Shown here: in pieces, positions 54,914 to 64,000 of the stretch
Layout of the letters: each line of letters begins with the position of its first letter
Numbering within the stretch: the first letter of the stretch is position 1
Translations under genes and position numbers: made by a program
Assembly: GCA_963742955.1 (NCBI GenBank)
Contig: CAVUOA010000009.1
Span: forward strand, 186,001 to 250,000
Source: CAVUOA01 sp963742955
GTDB taxonomy: Bacteria; Bacteroidota; Ignavibacteria; Tepidaquicellales; OLB5
Direction of reading: 5' to 3'
DNA: 64,000 nt
The notes under the pieces: generated by a model
What the model was told of the DNA's origin: nothing
Seen by the model: only the letters and a program-made list of their open reading frames with translations
The model's database searches: none

Positions 54914-55908
54914 TTTGCTGTAATTTCTCCTATGATATAATGTTTTTCTTTAATTTTCGTCAATAATTTGGAAATTGCATCTGCATCTTTTTTACGGACT
55001 ATGAAAATCAACCCGATTCCCATGTTAAACACTTTTCTCATCTCCGAATCGGTAATTTTGCCCTGTTCCTGTATCAGTTTGAATATTGGATTAGGCTTCC
55101 ATGTGTTCCAGTTGATATTAATCTTAAGGTTCGATGGCACAACACGCTTTGTATTGCCCAGTATTCCGCCTCCCGTGATATGGGAGATGGAACTGATTTT
55201 AAACTTTTTTGTGACAGCCTGTATTGGCTTCAAATATGATTTATGCACTTTGAGCAGCTCTGCTCCAAGTGTTGAACCAAGTTCTTTGTAATATTTATTA
55301 AGTTTTAGCTTCTTTAATAAAACTTTTCTTGCAAGTGAATAACCGTTTGTGTGCAATCCGTTTGAGCGTAAACCGATTAGTACATCACCTGGTTTGACAT
55401 TTTTCTTGTCAATGATTTTGCTTTTCTCAACAACACCGATAATTGTTCCGGCAATATCGTAATCGGTTGGCTTGTAGACACCAGGCATTTCGGCTGTCTC
55501 TCCGCCGATGAGCGAGCAATTGTTCTTTTTACATCCTCTTGTAAGACCTTTTGCAACATCGATTGCGGTTTTTGATTTGAGTTTTCCAAAAGCAAGATAG
55601 TCGAGAAAGAACAGGGGAGAAGCTCCGCATACGGCAATATCATTAACGCAATGATTGACAATGTCTTCTCCGACAGTATCATGTTTATTCATCCCGATTG
55701 CTATCTTGAGCTTTGTTCCAACACCATCTGTGCTTGCGACAAAAACAGGGTTATTGAAATTAGCGGGAATTTTAAAGAACGCTCCGAAATTTCCGATTCC
55801 GCTGATTACATTTTTCGAGAAAGTGGTTTTTACAAGCGGTTTTATGGCTTCTACGAACCTCTCACCTTCTGATATATTAACCCCTGCGGAAGCGTATGTT
55901 GATTTCAT
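54910..55908 (-). CDS. purM: Phosphoribosylformylglycinamidine cyclo-ligase (AIR synthetase)
   Basis: Fifth step of purine synthesis, closing the imidazole ring with ATP. The 332 residues begin with the family start (YASAGVNISEGERFVEAIKP) and include STDGVGTKLKIA, VNDIAVCGASPLFFLDYLA, LIGGETAEMPGVY and the LRSNGLHTNGYSLARK loop; SISHITGGGILGNTKRVVPS marks the second half. Length is typical. It is divergent from the CDF transporter gene and starts the purM-asd-lat unit. Confidence 0.95.
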   Translation of the reverse strand: MKSTYASAGVNISEGERFVEAIKPLVKTTFSKNVISGIGNFGAFFKIPANFNNPVFVASTDGVGTKLKIAIGMNKHDTVGEDIVNHCVNDIAVCGASPLFFLDYLAFGKLKSKTAIDVAKGLTRGCKKNNCSLIGGETAEMPGVYKPTDYDIAGTIIGVVEKSKIIDKKNVKPGDVLIGLRSNGLHTNGYSLARKVLLKKLKLNKYYKELGSTLGAELLKVHKSYLKPIQAVTKKFKISSISHITGGGILGNTKRVVPSNLKININWNTWKPNPIFKLIQEQGKITDSEMRKVFNMGIGLIFIVRKKDADAISKLLTKIKEKHYIIGEITAK

Positions 55909-56083
55909 CTGTAAATATACCCAGAAATAGTGAAATTAACAACCCAAAGAAGCGATATTTTTTGCGCTTAAATAACTTTATTTGTAGAGTTAGCGAGAAT
56001 CAATTGAAAATTAACTTTAAACTGTTTAAATGCAAGATTTCTAATGTGATGTCAATTAGCATCAGAACTGAAGAATCATCAGG

Positions 56084-57040
56084 GTGATGTTATTTCTGCA
56101 TTTAATTAAAAAATGTTTTTCACTAATATTGTATAATATACTAATTGAGACATTGTCAAAAGAGAAAAAGGGTTTCAGGGCGGTACTGCTGGGCATTACT
56201 ATAAATGCTTTGCTTGCTGTTATTAAAATTACAGCCGGTGTACTTGGTACATCATATGCACTGATAGCAGATGGAATTGAATCAACCACAGATATTTTCA
56301 GTTCATTAATCGTATGGAGCGGGCTGAAGATAGCAGAGAAACCGCCGGACAGGAATCATCCCTACGGGCACGGCAAAGCTGAAGCAATATCAGCCATGAT
56401 TGTTGCGCTCCTCTTGCTGGCTGCGGCAGTACTTATTGTAATTAACAGTATTCATGAAATAGCCCTTCCTCATCATGCGCCTGCACCGTTTACACTTCTT
56501 GTTCTTGTACTTGTTATTGTAACTAAAGAATTGTTATTCCGCAGAGTATTTAAAGTCGGTACAGATATTCAAAGCACATCACTTAGGACCGATGCCTGGC
56601 ACCACAGAAGTGATGCAATTACATCTGCAGCGGCTTTCCTTGGTATATCTGTTGCGCTTATTATGGGTCCGGGATACGAGTCGGCTGATGATTTCGGAGC
56701 AATAGCAGCTTCTGTAATTATCGTGATAAACGGAGTAAGAATGCTAAAATTTTCTATAAGCGATATAATGGATGAAGCGCCTTCTTCAGAACTTAAGAAT
56801 AATATAGTTTCTATTGTTGAATCGATTCATGATGTAAAGAATGTTGAAGATGTGAAAATCAGGAAAAGCGGATTATATTATTTTGTAGACCTTATCATAC
56901 AGGTGGGTGGGGACCTTTCCGTTTTTGAAGGACACGAACTATCAGAAGTTGTAAAAGATAAACTGTTGAACTCGAATCTCTCGATACAGGAAGTTATGGT
57001 GCACACGGAGCCGTTTATTGATATGGCAGGTATTCATTAA
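56084..57040 (+). CDS. Cation diffusion facilitator family transporter
   Basis: Metal/proton antiporter of the CDF family, 318 residues. Six membrane helices are visible from about 35 to 225. The first metal site is in YALIADGIESTTDIFSS (D63, D70), the HPYGHGKAEAISAM loop (H92, H96) follows and the second site is in LRTDAWHHRSDAITS. The C-terminal cytosolic domain (SISDIMDEAPSSELKNNIVS onwards) ends the protein. The HxxxD-type signature is that of Zn/Fe/Mn exporters; the metal cannot be told. An alternative start would be the M after ILIETLSK-like residues, but no nearby ATG is available. Confidence 0.9.
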   Translation: MMLFLHLIKKCFSLILYNILIETLSKEKKGFRAVLLGITINALLAVIKITAGVLGTSYALIADGIESTTDIFSSLIVWSGLKIAEKPPDRNHPYGHGKAEAISAMIVALLLLAAAVLIVINSIHEIALPHHAPAPFTLLVLVLVIVTKELLFRRVFKVGTDIQSTSLRTDAWHHRSDAITSAAAFLGISVALIMGPGYESADDFGAIAASVIIVINGVRMLKFSISDIMDEAPSSELKNNIVSIVESIHDVKNVEDVKIRKSGLYYFVDLIIQVGGDLSVFEGHELSEVVKDKLLNSNLSIQEVMVHTEPFIDMAGIH

Positions 57041-57090
57041 TTTTCATATTTTTTTGTGATTGAAATTTTTAAAAACTTAATAACTTAATA

Positions 57091-57594
57091 ATGATGTATT
57101 ACAAAATAGAAGATTTCCTGAACGATTGGGAATATGAAAGAGAAGCAACCTTAAAAATTCTTGGTACACTTACCGATGATTCGTTAAATCAAAAAGTGAC
57201 TCCCCGGGGAAGGTCACTCGGATTTCTCGGATGGCACATTACAATAACAATCGGTGAAATGATGTCAAAAACAGGACTTAAGATTGACGCACCTGAAGAA
57301 AACTCCGATACCCCGTCTTCTGCAATTGAAATAAGAACATTCTACAACACTGCGTCGGCTTCGCTTGTAGAACAGATAAAATCAGAATGGAAAGATGAAA
57401 CATTAAGCATAGAAGATGATATGTACGGTCAGAAATGGAAAAGGGGGGTTACATTAGGAGCCTTAATTACACATCAGATTCATCACCGCGGGCAAATGAC
57501 AGTGTTAATGAGACAGGCAGGACTAAAAGTGCCGGGAATTTACGGTCCTTCGTTTGAAGAATGGATTGCCATGGGCATGGAGCCAATGAAATAA
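57091..57594 (+). CDS. DinB-family four-helix protein
   Basis: A 167-residue protein of the DinB/YfiT fold, whose members bind divalent metal by three histidines and often act as thiol-dependent transferases. Likely ligands are H49 (GFLGWHITITIGEM) and H128/H132 (GALITHQIHHRGQMTVL). The helix pattern and length match. It follows the CDF metal transporter after 50 bases on the same strand. The substrate is unknown. Confidence 0.85.
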   Translation: MMYYKIEDFLNDWEYEREATLKILGTLTDDSLNQKVTPRGRSLGFLGWHITITIGEMMSKTGLKIDAPEENSDTPSSAIEIRTFYNTASASLVEQIKSEWKDETLSIEDDMYGQKWKRGVTLGALITHQIHHRGQMTVLMRQAGLKVPGIYGPSFEEWIAMGMEPMK

Positions 57595-57640
57595 AATGCA
57601 TTGCTTAATGATTAAAAATCAAATGCAGTTGTATTAAATT

Positions 57641-57889
57641 ATGTTCAACCTTCAGGTCATAATTGTTGTTGTTTGTATTATAATGCTTATTTTTTATATA
57701 ATGGGGCGTGCCTCCAGAAGTAATGGTGATGAAGACGCTGCAAGTGTGTTTTATTCCTTTTTCTTTATTGCATTGTTCGTGGTAATAATTCTGATGTTCC
57801 TGTATTTAGGAATGAATTTTAAAGCAAGAGAAGAAATCCCGGATGAACAGGGACTTTTAATTCTGCAAAAATTAGTTGGAATATCCTGA
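57641..57889 (+). CDS. Small membrane protein of unknown function
   Basis: An 82-residue protein with two membrane helices (VIIVVVCIIMLIFYIM, about 6-21, and FFFIALFVVIILMFLYLGM, about 45-63) joined by a charged loop (RASRSNGDEDAAS). No domain is recognised. It lies between the DinB-family gene and tsaC on the same strand, 18 bases ahead of tsaC, which supports it as a real gene. Confidence 0.6.
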   Translation: MFNLQVIIVVVCIIMLIFYIMGRASRSNGDEDAASVFYSFFFIALFVVIILMFLYLGMNFKAREEIPDEQGLLILQKLVGIS

Positions 57890-57907
57890 AAAAAATGAGT
57901 TTGAATT

Positions 57908-58528
57908 ATGCTGTTAAACATTCACCCGGTTAATCCGGATTTCAGAAAAATATCGATGGTTATTGATTGCCTGCGCGATGGAGGAATAATCATTTACCCT
58001 ACAGACACAGTTTATGGAATGGGGTGTGACATCTATGATTCCAACGCTGTCGATAAAATCTGCAGAATAAAAGGCATCAAGCCTGAGAAATCCAATCTCT
58101 CGATTTTATGCTACGATTTCAGCCACCTGTCTGACTTCGCAAAACCAATTGATACACCAATTTACCGCGTTATGAGGAAAGCGCTGCCGGGTCCCTTTAC
58201 TTTTATTCTGAAAGCAAACAGCAATGTTCCGAAAATATTTAAGAGCAAAAGAAAAACAGTCGGCGTCAGAATTCCGGATAACAAAATCTGCCGTGAAATT
58301 GTAAAGGAGCTGGGCCATCCTATTGTTTCAACATCTATTCATGCAGACGATGCCGTTATTGACTACATTACTGACCCCGAAATTATTCATGAGAAATACA
58401 AAGACCTGGTAGATATTGTAGTTGACGGGGGTTTTGGAGGAAACAGACCATCTACGGTTATTGATTGTTCTGAGGGGGATTTTAAAATTATAAGGCAGGG
58501 ATTGGGTAACTTAAATGACTTCCTGTAA
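57908..58528 (+). CDS. tsaC: Threonylcarbamoyl-AMP synthase (YrdC/Sua5 domain)
   Basis: Makes threonylcarbamoyl-AMP from threonine, bicarbonate and ATP for the t6A37 modification of ANN-decoding tRNAs. The 206 residues contain the YrdC signatures: GGIIIYPTDTVYGMGCDIYD, IKGIKPEKSNLSILC, ALPGPFTFILKAN and KTVGVRIPDNKICREIV, ending GNRPSTVIDCSEGDFKIIRQ. It is the single-domain TsaC form without a Sua5 C-domain. It starts 18 bases after the small membrane protein gene. Confidence 0.92.
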   Translation: MLLNIHPVNPDFRKISMVIDCLRDGGIIIYPTDTVYGMGCDIYDSNAVDKICRIKGIKPEKSNLSILCYDFSHLSDFAKPIDTPIYRVMRKALPGPFTFILKANSNVPKIFKSKRKTVGVRIPDNKICREIVKELGHPIVSTSIHADDAVIDYITDPEIIHEKYKDLVDIVVDGGFGGNRPSTVIDCSEGDFKIIRQGLGNLNDFL

Positions 58529-58567
58529 GACACTTAACCTCCTGGCTGATGTGAAAGGCAGAGATTT

Positions 58568-59762
58568 ATGTCTTATATAAACGACTGCAGGTATCTGAAA
58601 AAAGTTTTTAATCAGGATGATGATGTTATTTCAATTCCCGAAAAGGGATTGTATATAGAAAACTTCAGATTCACTTCTTCCGATAACCCTTTATTGAAAT
58701 ACGATACATCAAACAATGACTGCAGCATATTCCCTGCCGATGATTCATATACTTCAAGAATTGCCGTTGTTGATGATAAAGTTTTAAAAGAAAATAACAA
58801 ATTTACGTATTCGATTTTCAAAGGAAAATCTTCATTAAATGATGTAATTATTTTGCTGCATGGATTGAACGAAAAGAACTGGGATAAATATCTGCCCTGG
58901 GCAAAGAAGCTGGTTGAGCTGACGGGTAAGAGTGTAATATTATTTCCTATTTCATTTCATATGAACCGCGCACCTGATGAATGGAGCAATCCGCGCCTTA
59001 TGAATAAAATCTGCCGCGAAAGAATGAAATATTACCCCGATGACCCGAGCACATCATTTGTAAATGCTGCTATAAGCTCACGTCTTCAGTTCAGGCCGCA
59101 AAGGTTTTTCAGGAGCGGGCTGAAAACAATTTATGATATAATAAAATTAATCGGAAAAATAAAATCAGGCAATATACCGGGTATAAATAAAAGTGCAAAA
59201 ATCGATTTGTTTGCATATTCAATCGGAGCATTTATTTCGGAAATTATGATGATTGCCAATCCGCTTAATTATTTTTCCGATTCGAAGATGTTCTTGTTTT
59301 GCGGGGGACCGGTATTTGAAAAAATGCGCCCCGTTTCAAGATATATTCTTGATAAAAAAGCTTACGAATCACTTCGAAAATATTATGTTGATGATTTTTA
59401 TGATAACATCAGCGAAGATATCAGTTTGAAGTGGTTCTTCAGAAAATCAAATACTCTGGCAAAGTCCTTTATCAGCATGCTGAATCTTGACTGGATGAAG
59501 AGCTTCCGGGAAACACGGCTTAAAGAAATATCATCAAGGATTGTATCTCTTTCATTTGCAAAAAGATTATGTAATGCCGTTTAAAGCAGTTGATGATACA
59601 TTAAACGGAGACTTCAATTCATCACATATTAAAACAATTGTAAAAGATTTGCCATATGATTATGACCATGTTAATCCTTTTCCTGTAATCGATAAAATCG
59701 CTGACCTTGTAGACGAAAGCTTCAATAATGTTTTCGAGCTGGCTGCATCATCACTTACCTGA
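58568..59762 (+). CDS. DUF6051-like alpha/beta-hydrolase (frameshifted)
   Basis: The first 330 or so codons give a soluble protein with an alpha/beta-hydrolase core: VIILLHGLNEKNWDKYLPWA as the oxyanion strand and DLFAYSIGAFISEIMMIANP as the nucleophile elbow (AYSIG). The frame then ends early after RIVSLSFAKRL, while the next frame continues as QKDYVMPFKAVDDTLNG and DYDHVNPFPVIDKIADL to 59762, including a likely catalytic His. Removing one base (for example the G at 59558) joins them into about 397 residues, resembling DUF6051 family proteins. Substrate unknown. It lies between tsaC and the channel gene. Confidence 0.7.
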
Positions 59763-59906
59763 AAAATCTCGCCTTATTTTAATAAGATTCACATTATGCA
59801 GCAGTTTAGAGGTTTAACACCCGTACACCAGAGTTCCGGTGATATATATTCTTTTTGGGTACTGTCAATTTTGTTTTTCTCATTCAATTGTTATATTTGT
59901 GGCTAT

Positions 59907-60863
59907 ATGAGAAAAGAAGTAATAAATACTGTTAATCTTACGCAGGAAGATATAAAAGACCTTGGCATAGGCGCCAAAGACCTTTCAAAGTCTAAGAGAA
60001 TTATTAACAAAGACGGCAGCTTTAACGTCAGGAAAACAGGGCTCGGATTTGTTGAGTCATTCCGTTTTTACCATTACCTTGTTACAGTTTCATGGCCTAA
60101 GTTTATATTAATTGTTTTTTCCGGCTATGTGGCAATTAATTTTATTTTTGCTGTAATATATTATTTAATCGGAACAGACCACCTGCTGGGTATAATAGCA
60201 AACAGTGAGCTTCAGAAGTTTGAAGAATCATTCTTCTTCAGCGCGCAGTCATTTACAACTGTAGGATACGGAAGAATAAGTCCTATTGGAATGCTCACAA
60301 GCACTCTTGCATCCTTTGAAGCGCTAATAGGTTTACTTGCGCTCGCACTTGCAACGGGCCTGCTGTACGGAAGGTTTTCACGCCCTATACCAAAGATTAT
60401 TTACAGCAAAAATGCACTGATTGCACCGTTTAAGGATATTAAAGGATTTATGTTCAGAATTGCAAATAAGCAAAAAAGCCAGATGGTAGATGTTGAGGTC
60501 AGGGTAATGCTCTCGATTTTCGAAAACACAAACGGAAACAGAACAAGAGAATTTTATAACCTTAATCTCGAATATAATTCAATTAATTTCTTTCCAACTT
60601 TATGGACAGTAAACCATCCGGTTGAAGAAGACAGTCCGCTTTACGGGATGACAGAAACCGGTTTGAAAGCAGGTCAGGCGGAATTTCTTGTATTGCTTAA
60701 AGGATTTGACGATACTTTTGCGCAGACTGTACACGACAGGTTTTCTTATACTGCTGAGGAGGTTGTGTGGGACGCAAAATTTGTAAATATCTACGGAACG
60801 GATGAAAAAGGCAATGGTACCGTTGCATTGGAAAAGATAAGTGACTTCACAAAAACTGCCTAA
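59907..60863 (+). CDS. KirBac-like inward rectifier potassium channel
   Basis: A 318-residue channel counted from the ATG at 59907; the open frame starts at 59796, but those codons look non-coding. A short N-terminal slide-helix region and the first membrane helix (FILIVFSGYVAINFIFAVIYY) precede the pore helix and filter (FTTVGYGRI, TVGYG at 118-122). The second membrane helix follows (FEALIGLLALALATGLLYGRF). The C-terminal half is the immunoglobulin-like cytoplasmic domain (FRIANKQKSQMVDVEVRVML, FLVLLKGFDDTFAQTVHDR). This is the full bacterial Kir architecture. Confidence 0.92.
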   Translation: MRKEVINTVNLTQEDIKDLGIGAKDLSKSKRIINKDGSFNVRKTGLGFVESFRFYHYLVTVSWPKFILIVFSGYVAINFIFAVIYYLIGTDHLLGIIANSELQKFEESFFFSAQSFTTVGYGRISPIGMLTSTLASFEALIGLLALALATGLLYGRFSRPIPKIIYSKNALIAPFKDIKGFMFRIANKQKSQMVDVEVRVMLSIFENTNGNRTREFYNLNLEYNSINFFPTLWTVNHPVEEDSPLYGMTETGLKAGQAEFLVLLKGFDDTFAQTVHDRFSYTAEEVVWDAKFVNIYGTDEKGNGTVALEKISDFTKTA

Positions 60864-61867
60864 TTATTATATTCAAAAATATACTGCCCGCCCGGAGGTA
60901 ATATTTTTATTTTATCTTTGTATGGAGTGCCGGCTGCAATTCCAGTTACCGTTTTTGTGCCATACTGTTTAATTAAATCCTCCAGAACATACACCGGTAT
61001 GTTGGGGTCATCAAAATATGTAATAGCTCCGTAGTGAATGGGTATCATGTATTTTGCCCTTAAGTCATCCAGCATCATCAATGCGCCGAGAGAGGCAACG
61101 TGGCGGAAGTTGCCGATTGAATCACATTCTCTGCAGGGACCAACGGGAATTAATGCGAGGTCAATATTAAATTTCTTCCCGATTTCCTTAAATGCTTTAT
61201 CATTATATGCAGTATCACCTGCAAAGTAAACTGTAATTCCTTTGTACTGTATAATGTATCCTGTAAAGCCCGGCACATCCCAAAGATAGCTGTCAAACCC
61301 GAATCTCCCGCCCTGGTGGTCTGCAAACACTGTAGTAATTGTAATACCGTCTATAACTTTTGTTTCGCCGATATAGCCTCTTTCTTCGGAGTTGCCTGTT
61401 CGCATTTTAATGATTTTCATATCATATGATGGCAGGTATTTCTCAACACCATCGGGTATTACAAGTTTAGCGTGAGGAAATCTTTTATCGAGCTTATCAA
61501 GGCTCGGAAAGCTCAGGTGGTCCATATGAGCATGAGATACAAGTATCAAATCGAGTTTTGGTATGCTTGATATATCAAGTCCTGCTTCTACTTTACGCAT
61601 CATAATACCCGCAATAACGTTTTCAAAAACCGGGTCGGTTATAATTACTTTATCATCTATTTGAAGAAGGATGGTTGACTGCCCAACCCACAATGCCGAG
61701 AGCTTTACATTATCTTTAATAGGGTCTTTTATTTTATTTGTAACTTTTTCAGGAGTGTCGAATACAACGTTATCTATATTTCTCATTCCCGCCCTTACAA
61801 ACCAGCATCCGGAAAATATAAGTGCAAAAAAAATCGCTGTCAGCTTAAAATGTTTCAGGTTTTTCAT
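60860..61867 (-). CDS. MBL-fold metal-dependent hydrolase, probable lipoprotein
   Basis: A 335-residue metallo-beta-lactamase-fold protein. The N-terminus is a signal with a lipobox-like end (ALIFSGC, C21). The metal site is SHAHMDHLSF (H112, H114, D116, H117), with later ligands in VYFAGDTAYND and IPIHYGAIT. The cysteine-bearing VGPCRECDSIGNFRHVAS segment is unusual. The overall pattern resembles N-acylphosphatidylethanolamine-hydrolysing phospholipase D (NAPE-PLD-like) and UlaG-like enzymes. The stop overlaps the convergent channel gene by 4 bases, and the start abuts the barrel-like gene upstream. Confidence 0.85.
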   Translation of the reverse strand: MKNLKHFKLTAIFFALIFSGCWFVRAGMRNIDNVVFDTPEKVTNKIKDPIKDNVKLSALWVGQSTILLQIDDKVIITDPVFENVIAGIMMRKVEAGLDISSIPKLDLILVSHAHMDHLSFPSLDKLDKRFPHAKLVIPDGVEKYLPSYDMKIIKMRTGNSEERGYIGETKVIDGITITTVFADHQGGRFGFDSYLWDVPGFTGYIIQYKGITVYFAGDTAYNDKAFKEIGKKFNIDLALIPVGPCRECDSIGNFRHVASLGALMMLDDLRAKYMIPIHYGAITYFDDPNIPVYVLEDLIKQYGTKTVTGIAAGTPYKDKIKILPPGGQYIFEYNN

Positions 61868-62419
61868 TTAGAAATATTTAAAGTAAAAGCCGATATTGTA
61901 TTTTGTCCTTTTATCGAAGTTGTAATCGAACTGGACACCCAGTATTCCGTAAATAATATAAACACCTGTTTCAATTCCGAAGTAATGGTCATTGCCGCCG
62001 GAAAAATCTTTCCGGTAATTATATTTTCCGCCGAGTGAAACAGAAACATTCTGTCCGTCTCCGAGAACGGGTATTGTTATTCTGCTCCCTGTGCTTATAC
62101 CAAACTTGCTTAAATCGGCATATCTGAATTCTGATGTTGTTAATTCAGGCTGAACAAATAATTCAATTGAGCCGGTAAATTTTCTTACTGGATTAATTTT
62201 GAAAAATTGGAATGGAGAAATAAACTTGTTAGTTCTGAAAGAAATGTTAACAGGTACAATCTGCCATCTTAACCCGAACAAAACATGGGCATCTTTACCG
62301 TTTGAATCCTGAAACAATACGGGTGAGGGTATAGTCTGCAGCAGGCTCCATGAGAGGTACTCAGCTGAAGTATTTGTTTTGTCCTGTGAATATGAAGAGG
62401 AAAATACAAATAAAAACAC
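61868..62419 (-). CDS. Small outer-membrane barrel-like protein
   Basis: A 183-residue protein rich in alternating polar and aromatic residues and ending in an aromatic (FYFKYF), as in small outer-membrane barrels. Strands such as GSRITIPVLGDGQNVSVSLG and YGILGVQFDYNFD support this. The GTG at 62419 gives a signal-like start (FLFVFSSSYSQ) but without positive charge. Upstream codons are open to a stop with no ATG, so the real start may be CTG or be disturbed by an error. It ends immediately before the MBL-fold gene on the same strand, and the two are probably co-transcribed. Confidence 0.6.
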   Translation of the reverse strand: MFLFVFSSSYSQDKTNTSAEYLSWSLLQTIPSPVLFQDSNGKDAHVLFGLRWQIVPVNISFRTNKFISPFQFFKINPVRKFTGSIELFVQPELTTSEFRYADLSKFGISTGSRITIPVLGDGQNVSVSLGGKYNYRKDFSGGNDHYFGIETGVYIIYGILGVQFDYNFDKRTKYNIGFYFKYF

Positions 62420-62791
62420 TAAAAATATTTTAAAAAAACTAATCAGTTTAAGCTTATATTATAAGATTTAATGAAATTTTAACATTTAAAGTTTCTTTTT
62501 CACTTATACATCATAAACGAATATTATTCTTAACAATAAAAAGTGCAAATTTAGAAAGTGTAATCTATGAATTCTTAAAATATGGATTTATAACAATTTC
62601 ATGATTCAACTGTTTCCAGAACTTTTTACCCCAATAAACTGTTTTTTTATATAGTTGAGGAGCAAAATTGCAGATTATACTCCATTCATTCAATTGCAAG
62701 TTCGTCGGATTTTGAGTATTTTTGTAAAATTTGTTAAAAAATTAAAATTTATACGTACCTGATTGCAAAATCAGGACAAGAAGGAGAATAA
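62420..62791. other. Divergent intergenic region before the E2 gene
   Basis: About 370 AT-rich bases between the barrel-like gene (minus) and the acyltransferase gene (plus). Apart from a 6-bp hairpin (CCTGAT/ATCAGG, 62758-62775) placed 6 bases before the ribosome binding site AAGGAG, I see no ORF or strong element. The hairpin could modulate translation of the E2 gene. Confidence 0.45.
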
Positions 62792-64000
62792 ATGTTAACT
62801 GATATCGTAATGCCAAAAATGGGTGAGTCCATAGTGGATGGCCGAATATTGAAATGGCATAAAAAACCGGGTGATAAAGTAGCAAAAGATGAAATTCTGT
62901 TCGAGATTTCAACCGATAAAGTTGATACCGAAGTCCCTTCAGCAGAAGCCGGTATTTTAACCGAAGTAATGTTTAACGAAGGCGATACAGCCAATGTAGG
63001 TGATGTTGTAGCGCGGATTGAAACCGATGCATCACAGGCAAAAGTAAAACAGGGGAAATCTGAGGCAAAACCGCAACTGAATGAACAAAAAAATGAAGTT
63101 AAGGAAATAAAAAAAGACGAACCTGCTTCCTCAAAACCAACTCCTGCACCTGAGACAAAAACAGTTGAGGAAAAAGGAGGTTCGGCATTTTACTCTCCGC
63201 TGGTAATGAATATTGCATCTAAAGAAGGTGTTTCAATGGATGAACTTTCTAAAATCAAAGGCACCGGCATTGGCGGCAGATTGAGGAAACAGGATTTACT
63301 TGCTTATGTTGAAAACAGGAAATCCGGAAAGTCCGCTCCATCTAAAACAGCGGCTGCAGCATCGGATAAAAAAACTATTGCTCCGCAGACAGTTGAGGCT
63401 TCAAGAAAATCACCCGAGCTGACGGCATTATATAATATGCCCGGCGTTGAAGTTGTACCAATGGATAATCTCCAGTCAAAAATGGCAGAGCATATGGTTA
63501 TGAGCGTTCACACTTCGCCTCATGTAGGCGCTATTGCCGAGTGCGATATGACTGCGGTTGATAAAGCAAAGAAATCGCTTGAAGAAGATTTTATGAGGCG
63601 CGAAGGGTTTAAGCTCACATACATGCCTTTTATTTGTGAAGCTGTAACAAAAGCATTAAAAGATTTTCCGCTTGTAAATGCTTCTGTTGACGGAACAAAT
63701 ATTCTTTTAAAAAGCTTTATTAATTTAGGTATTGCTGTTGCAATGGAGAACGGTGGATTGATAGTACCTGTTATTAAAGATGCCGATTCCAAAAATCTTG
63801 TAGGACTTGCCAGAGAAATTAATGACCTTGCCAAGAGAGCAAGAATTAAAAAACTTTCGCTCGATGAAATACAGGACGGAACATTTACAATTACCAATTA
63901 CGGAGTTTTCGGTAATATTATAGGAACACCGATAATTAACCAGCCGCAGTTAGCAATACTCGGAACCGGCGCAATCAAAAAACGCGCTGTGGTAGTAGAA
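62792..64000 (+). CDS. 2-oxoacid dehydrogenase E2 (dihydrolipoyl acyltransferase), 3' cut by window
   Basis: Core acyltransferase of a 2-oxoacid dehydrogenase complex; 403 codons are in the window. The N-terminal lipoyl domain has the lipoylated lysine K43 (EISTDKVDTEVP). A Lys/Pro/Ala-rich linker precedes the peripheral-subunit-binding domain (YSPLVMNIASKEGVSMDELS to IGGRLRKQDLLAYV). A second linker leads to the catalytic domain (MAEHMVMSVHTSPHVGAIAE onwards). The catalytic HxxxDG lies beyond the edge. Pyruvate, 2-oxoglutarate or branched-chain specificity cannot be decided here. A good AAGGAG precedes the ATG by 7 bases. Confidence 0.92.
   Translation, partial: MLTDIVMPKMGESIVDGRILKWHKKPGDKVAKDEILFEISTDKVDTEVPSAEAGILTEVMFNEGDTANVGDVVARIETDASQAKVKQGKSEAKPQLNEQKNEVKEIKKDEPASSKPTPAPETKTVEEKGGSAFYSPLVMNIASKEGVSMDELSKIKGTGIGGRLRKQDLLAYVENRKSGKSAPSKTAAAASDKKTIAPQTVEASRKSPELTALYNMPGVEVVPMDNLQSKMAEHMVMSVHTSPHVGAIAECDMTAVDKAKKSLEEDFMRREGFKLTYMPFICEAVTKALKDFPLVNASVDGTNILLKSFINLGIAVAMENGGLIVPVIKDADSKNLVGLAREINDLAKRARIKKLSLDEIQDGTFTITNYGVFGNIIGTPIINQPQLAILGTGAIKKRAVVVE

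Noticed and set aside
61864..62049. Minus-strand ORF of 61 codons within the barrel gene
   Set aside because: It overlaps the better-supported 183-residue frame, which has a signal-like start and a barrel-type C-terminus.

Overview
The window is about 64 kb of AT-rich chromosome. Two large secreted proteins end in type IX secretion sorting domains (NNYPNPFNP near the start, MVLIK at the end). With the conserved housekeeping gene order, this points to the FCB group, most likely an Ignavibacteria, Kapabacteria or Chlorobi-like lineage rather than classic Bacteroidia. The one clear orphan promoter is of ordinary sigma-70 type. There are no transposases, phage genes, CRISPR arrays or rRNA genes.

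Layout. 1-5865 (minus): a membrane spermidine-synthase-like protein (cut by the window edge), nadB, ribonuclease G and rho. 6167-8296 (plus): an NfeD protease and a slipin. 8350-11469 (minus): dnaG and a renal-type dipeptidase. 11538-13430 (plus): a GT9 glycosyltransferase and a DUF3108 protein. 13529-16883 (minus): a GT2 membrane glycosyltransferase, a PAP2 phosphatase and a lytic transglycosylase. 17159-19001 (plus): an ECF sigma factor, a putative anti-sigma factor and a small periplasmic protein. 18998-32423 (minus): folC, then the secE-nusG-rplKAJL-rpoBC operon, preceded by rpmG and tRNAs for Tyr, Gly, Thr and Trp. 32474-37935 (minus): birA, a subtilisin-like protease, a beta-barrel protein and a PpiD/SurA-like foldase. 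38138-41972: tandem T9SS cargo genes plus a remnant. 42131-46169: GT39, pyrE, murI, DUF6165 and a deoxynucleoside kinase. 46245-49551: rplS-trmD-khpA-rpsP-ffh. 49552-52498: a 2.9 kb gene-poor region full of palindromic and tandem repeats, holding one decayed gene and one likely non-coding RNA. 52499-55908: lysine 6-transaminase, asd and purM. 56084-60863 (plus): a CDF transporter, DinB, a small membrane protein, TsaC, a DUF6051-like hydrolase and a KirBac-like channel. 60860-62419 (minus): an MBL-fold hydrolase and a barrel-like protein. 62792-end (plus): an E2 acyltransferase, cut by the window edge.

Seven genes, including the essential rpoB, rpoC, rplJ and ffh, are interrupted by exactly one extra base. 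The downstream frame is perfectly conserved each time. This looks like insertion-type consensus error rather than biology, and those genes are annotated across the shift.

The most unusual signals are a tandem second copy of tRNA-Thr whose T arm has been replaced by a REP-type hairpin, an orphan promoter-structured RNA-terminator unit near 51.36-51.62 kb, and the mosaic of REP-like hairpins and 170-bp tandem repeats around it.
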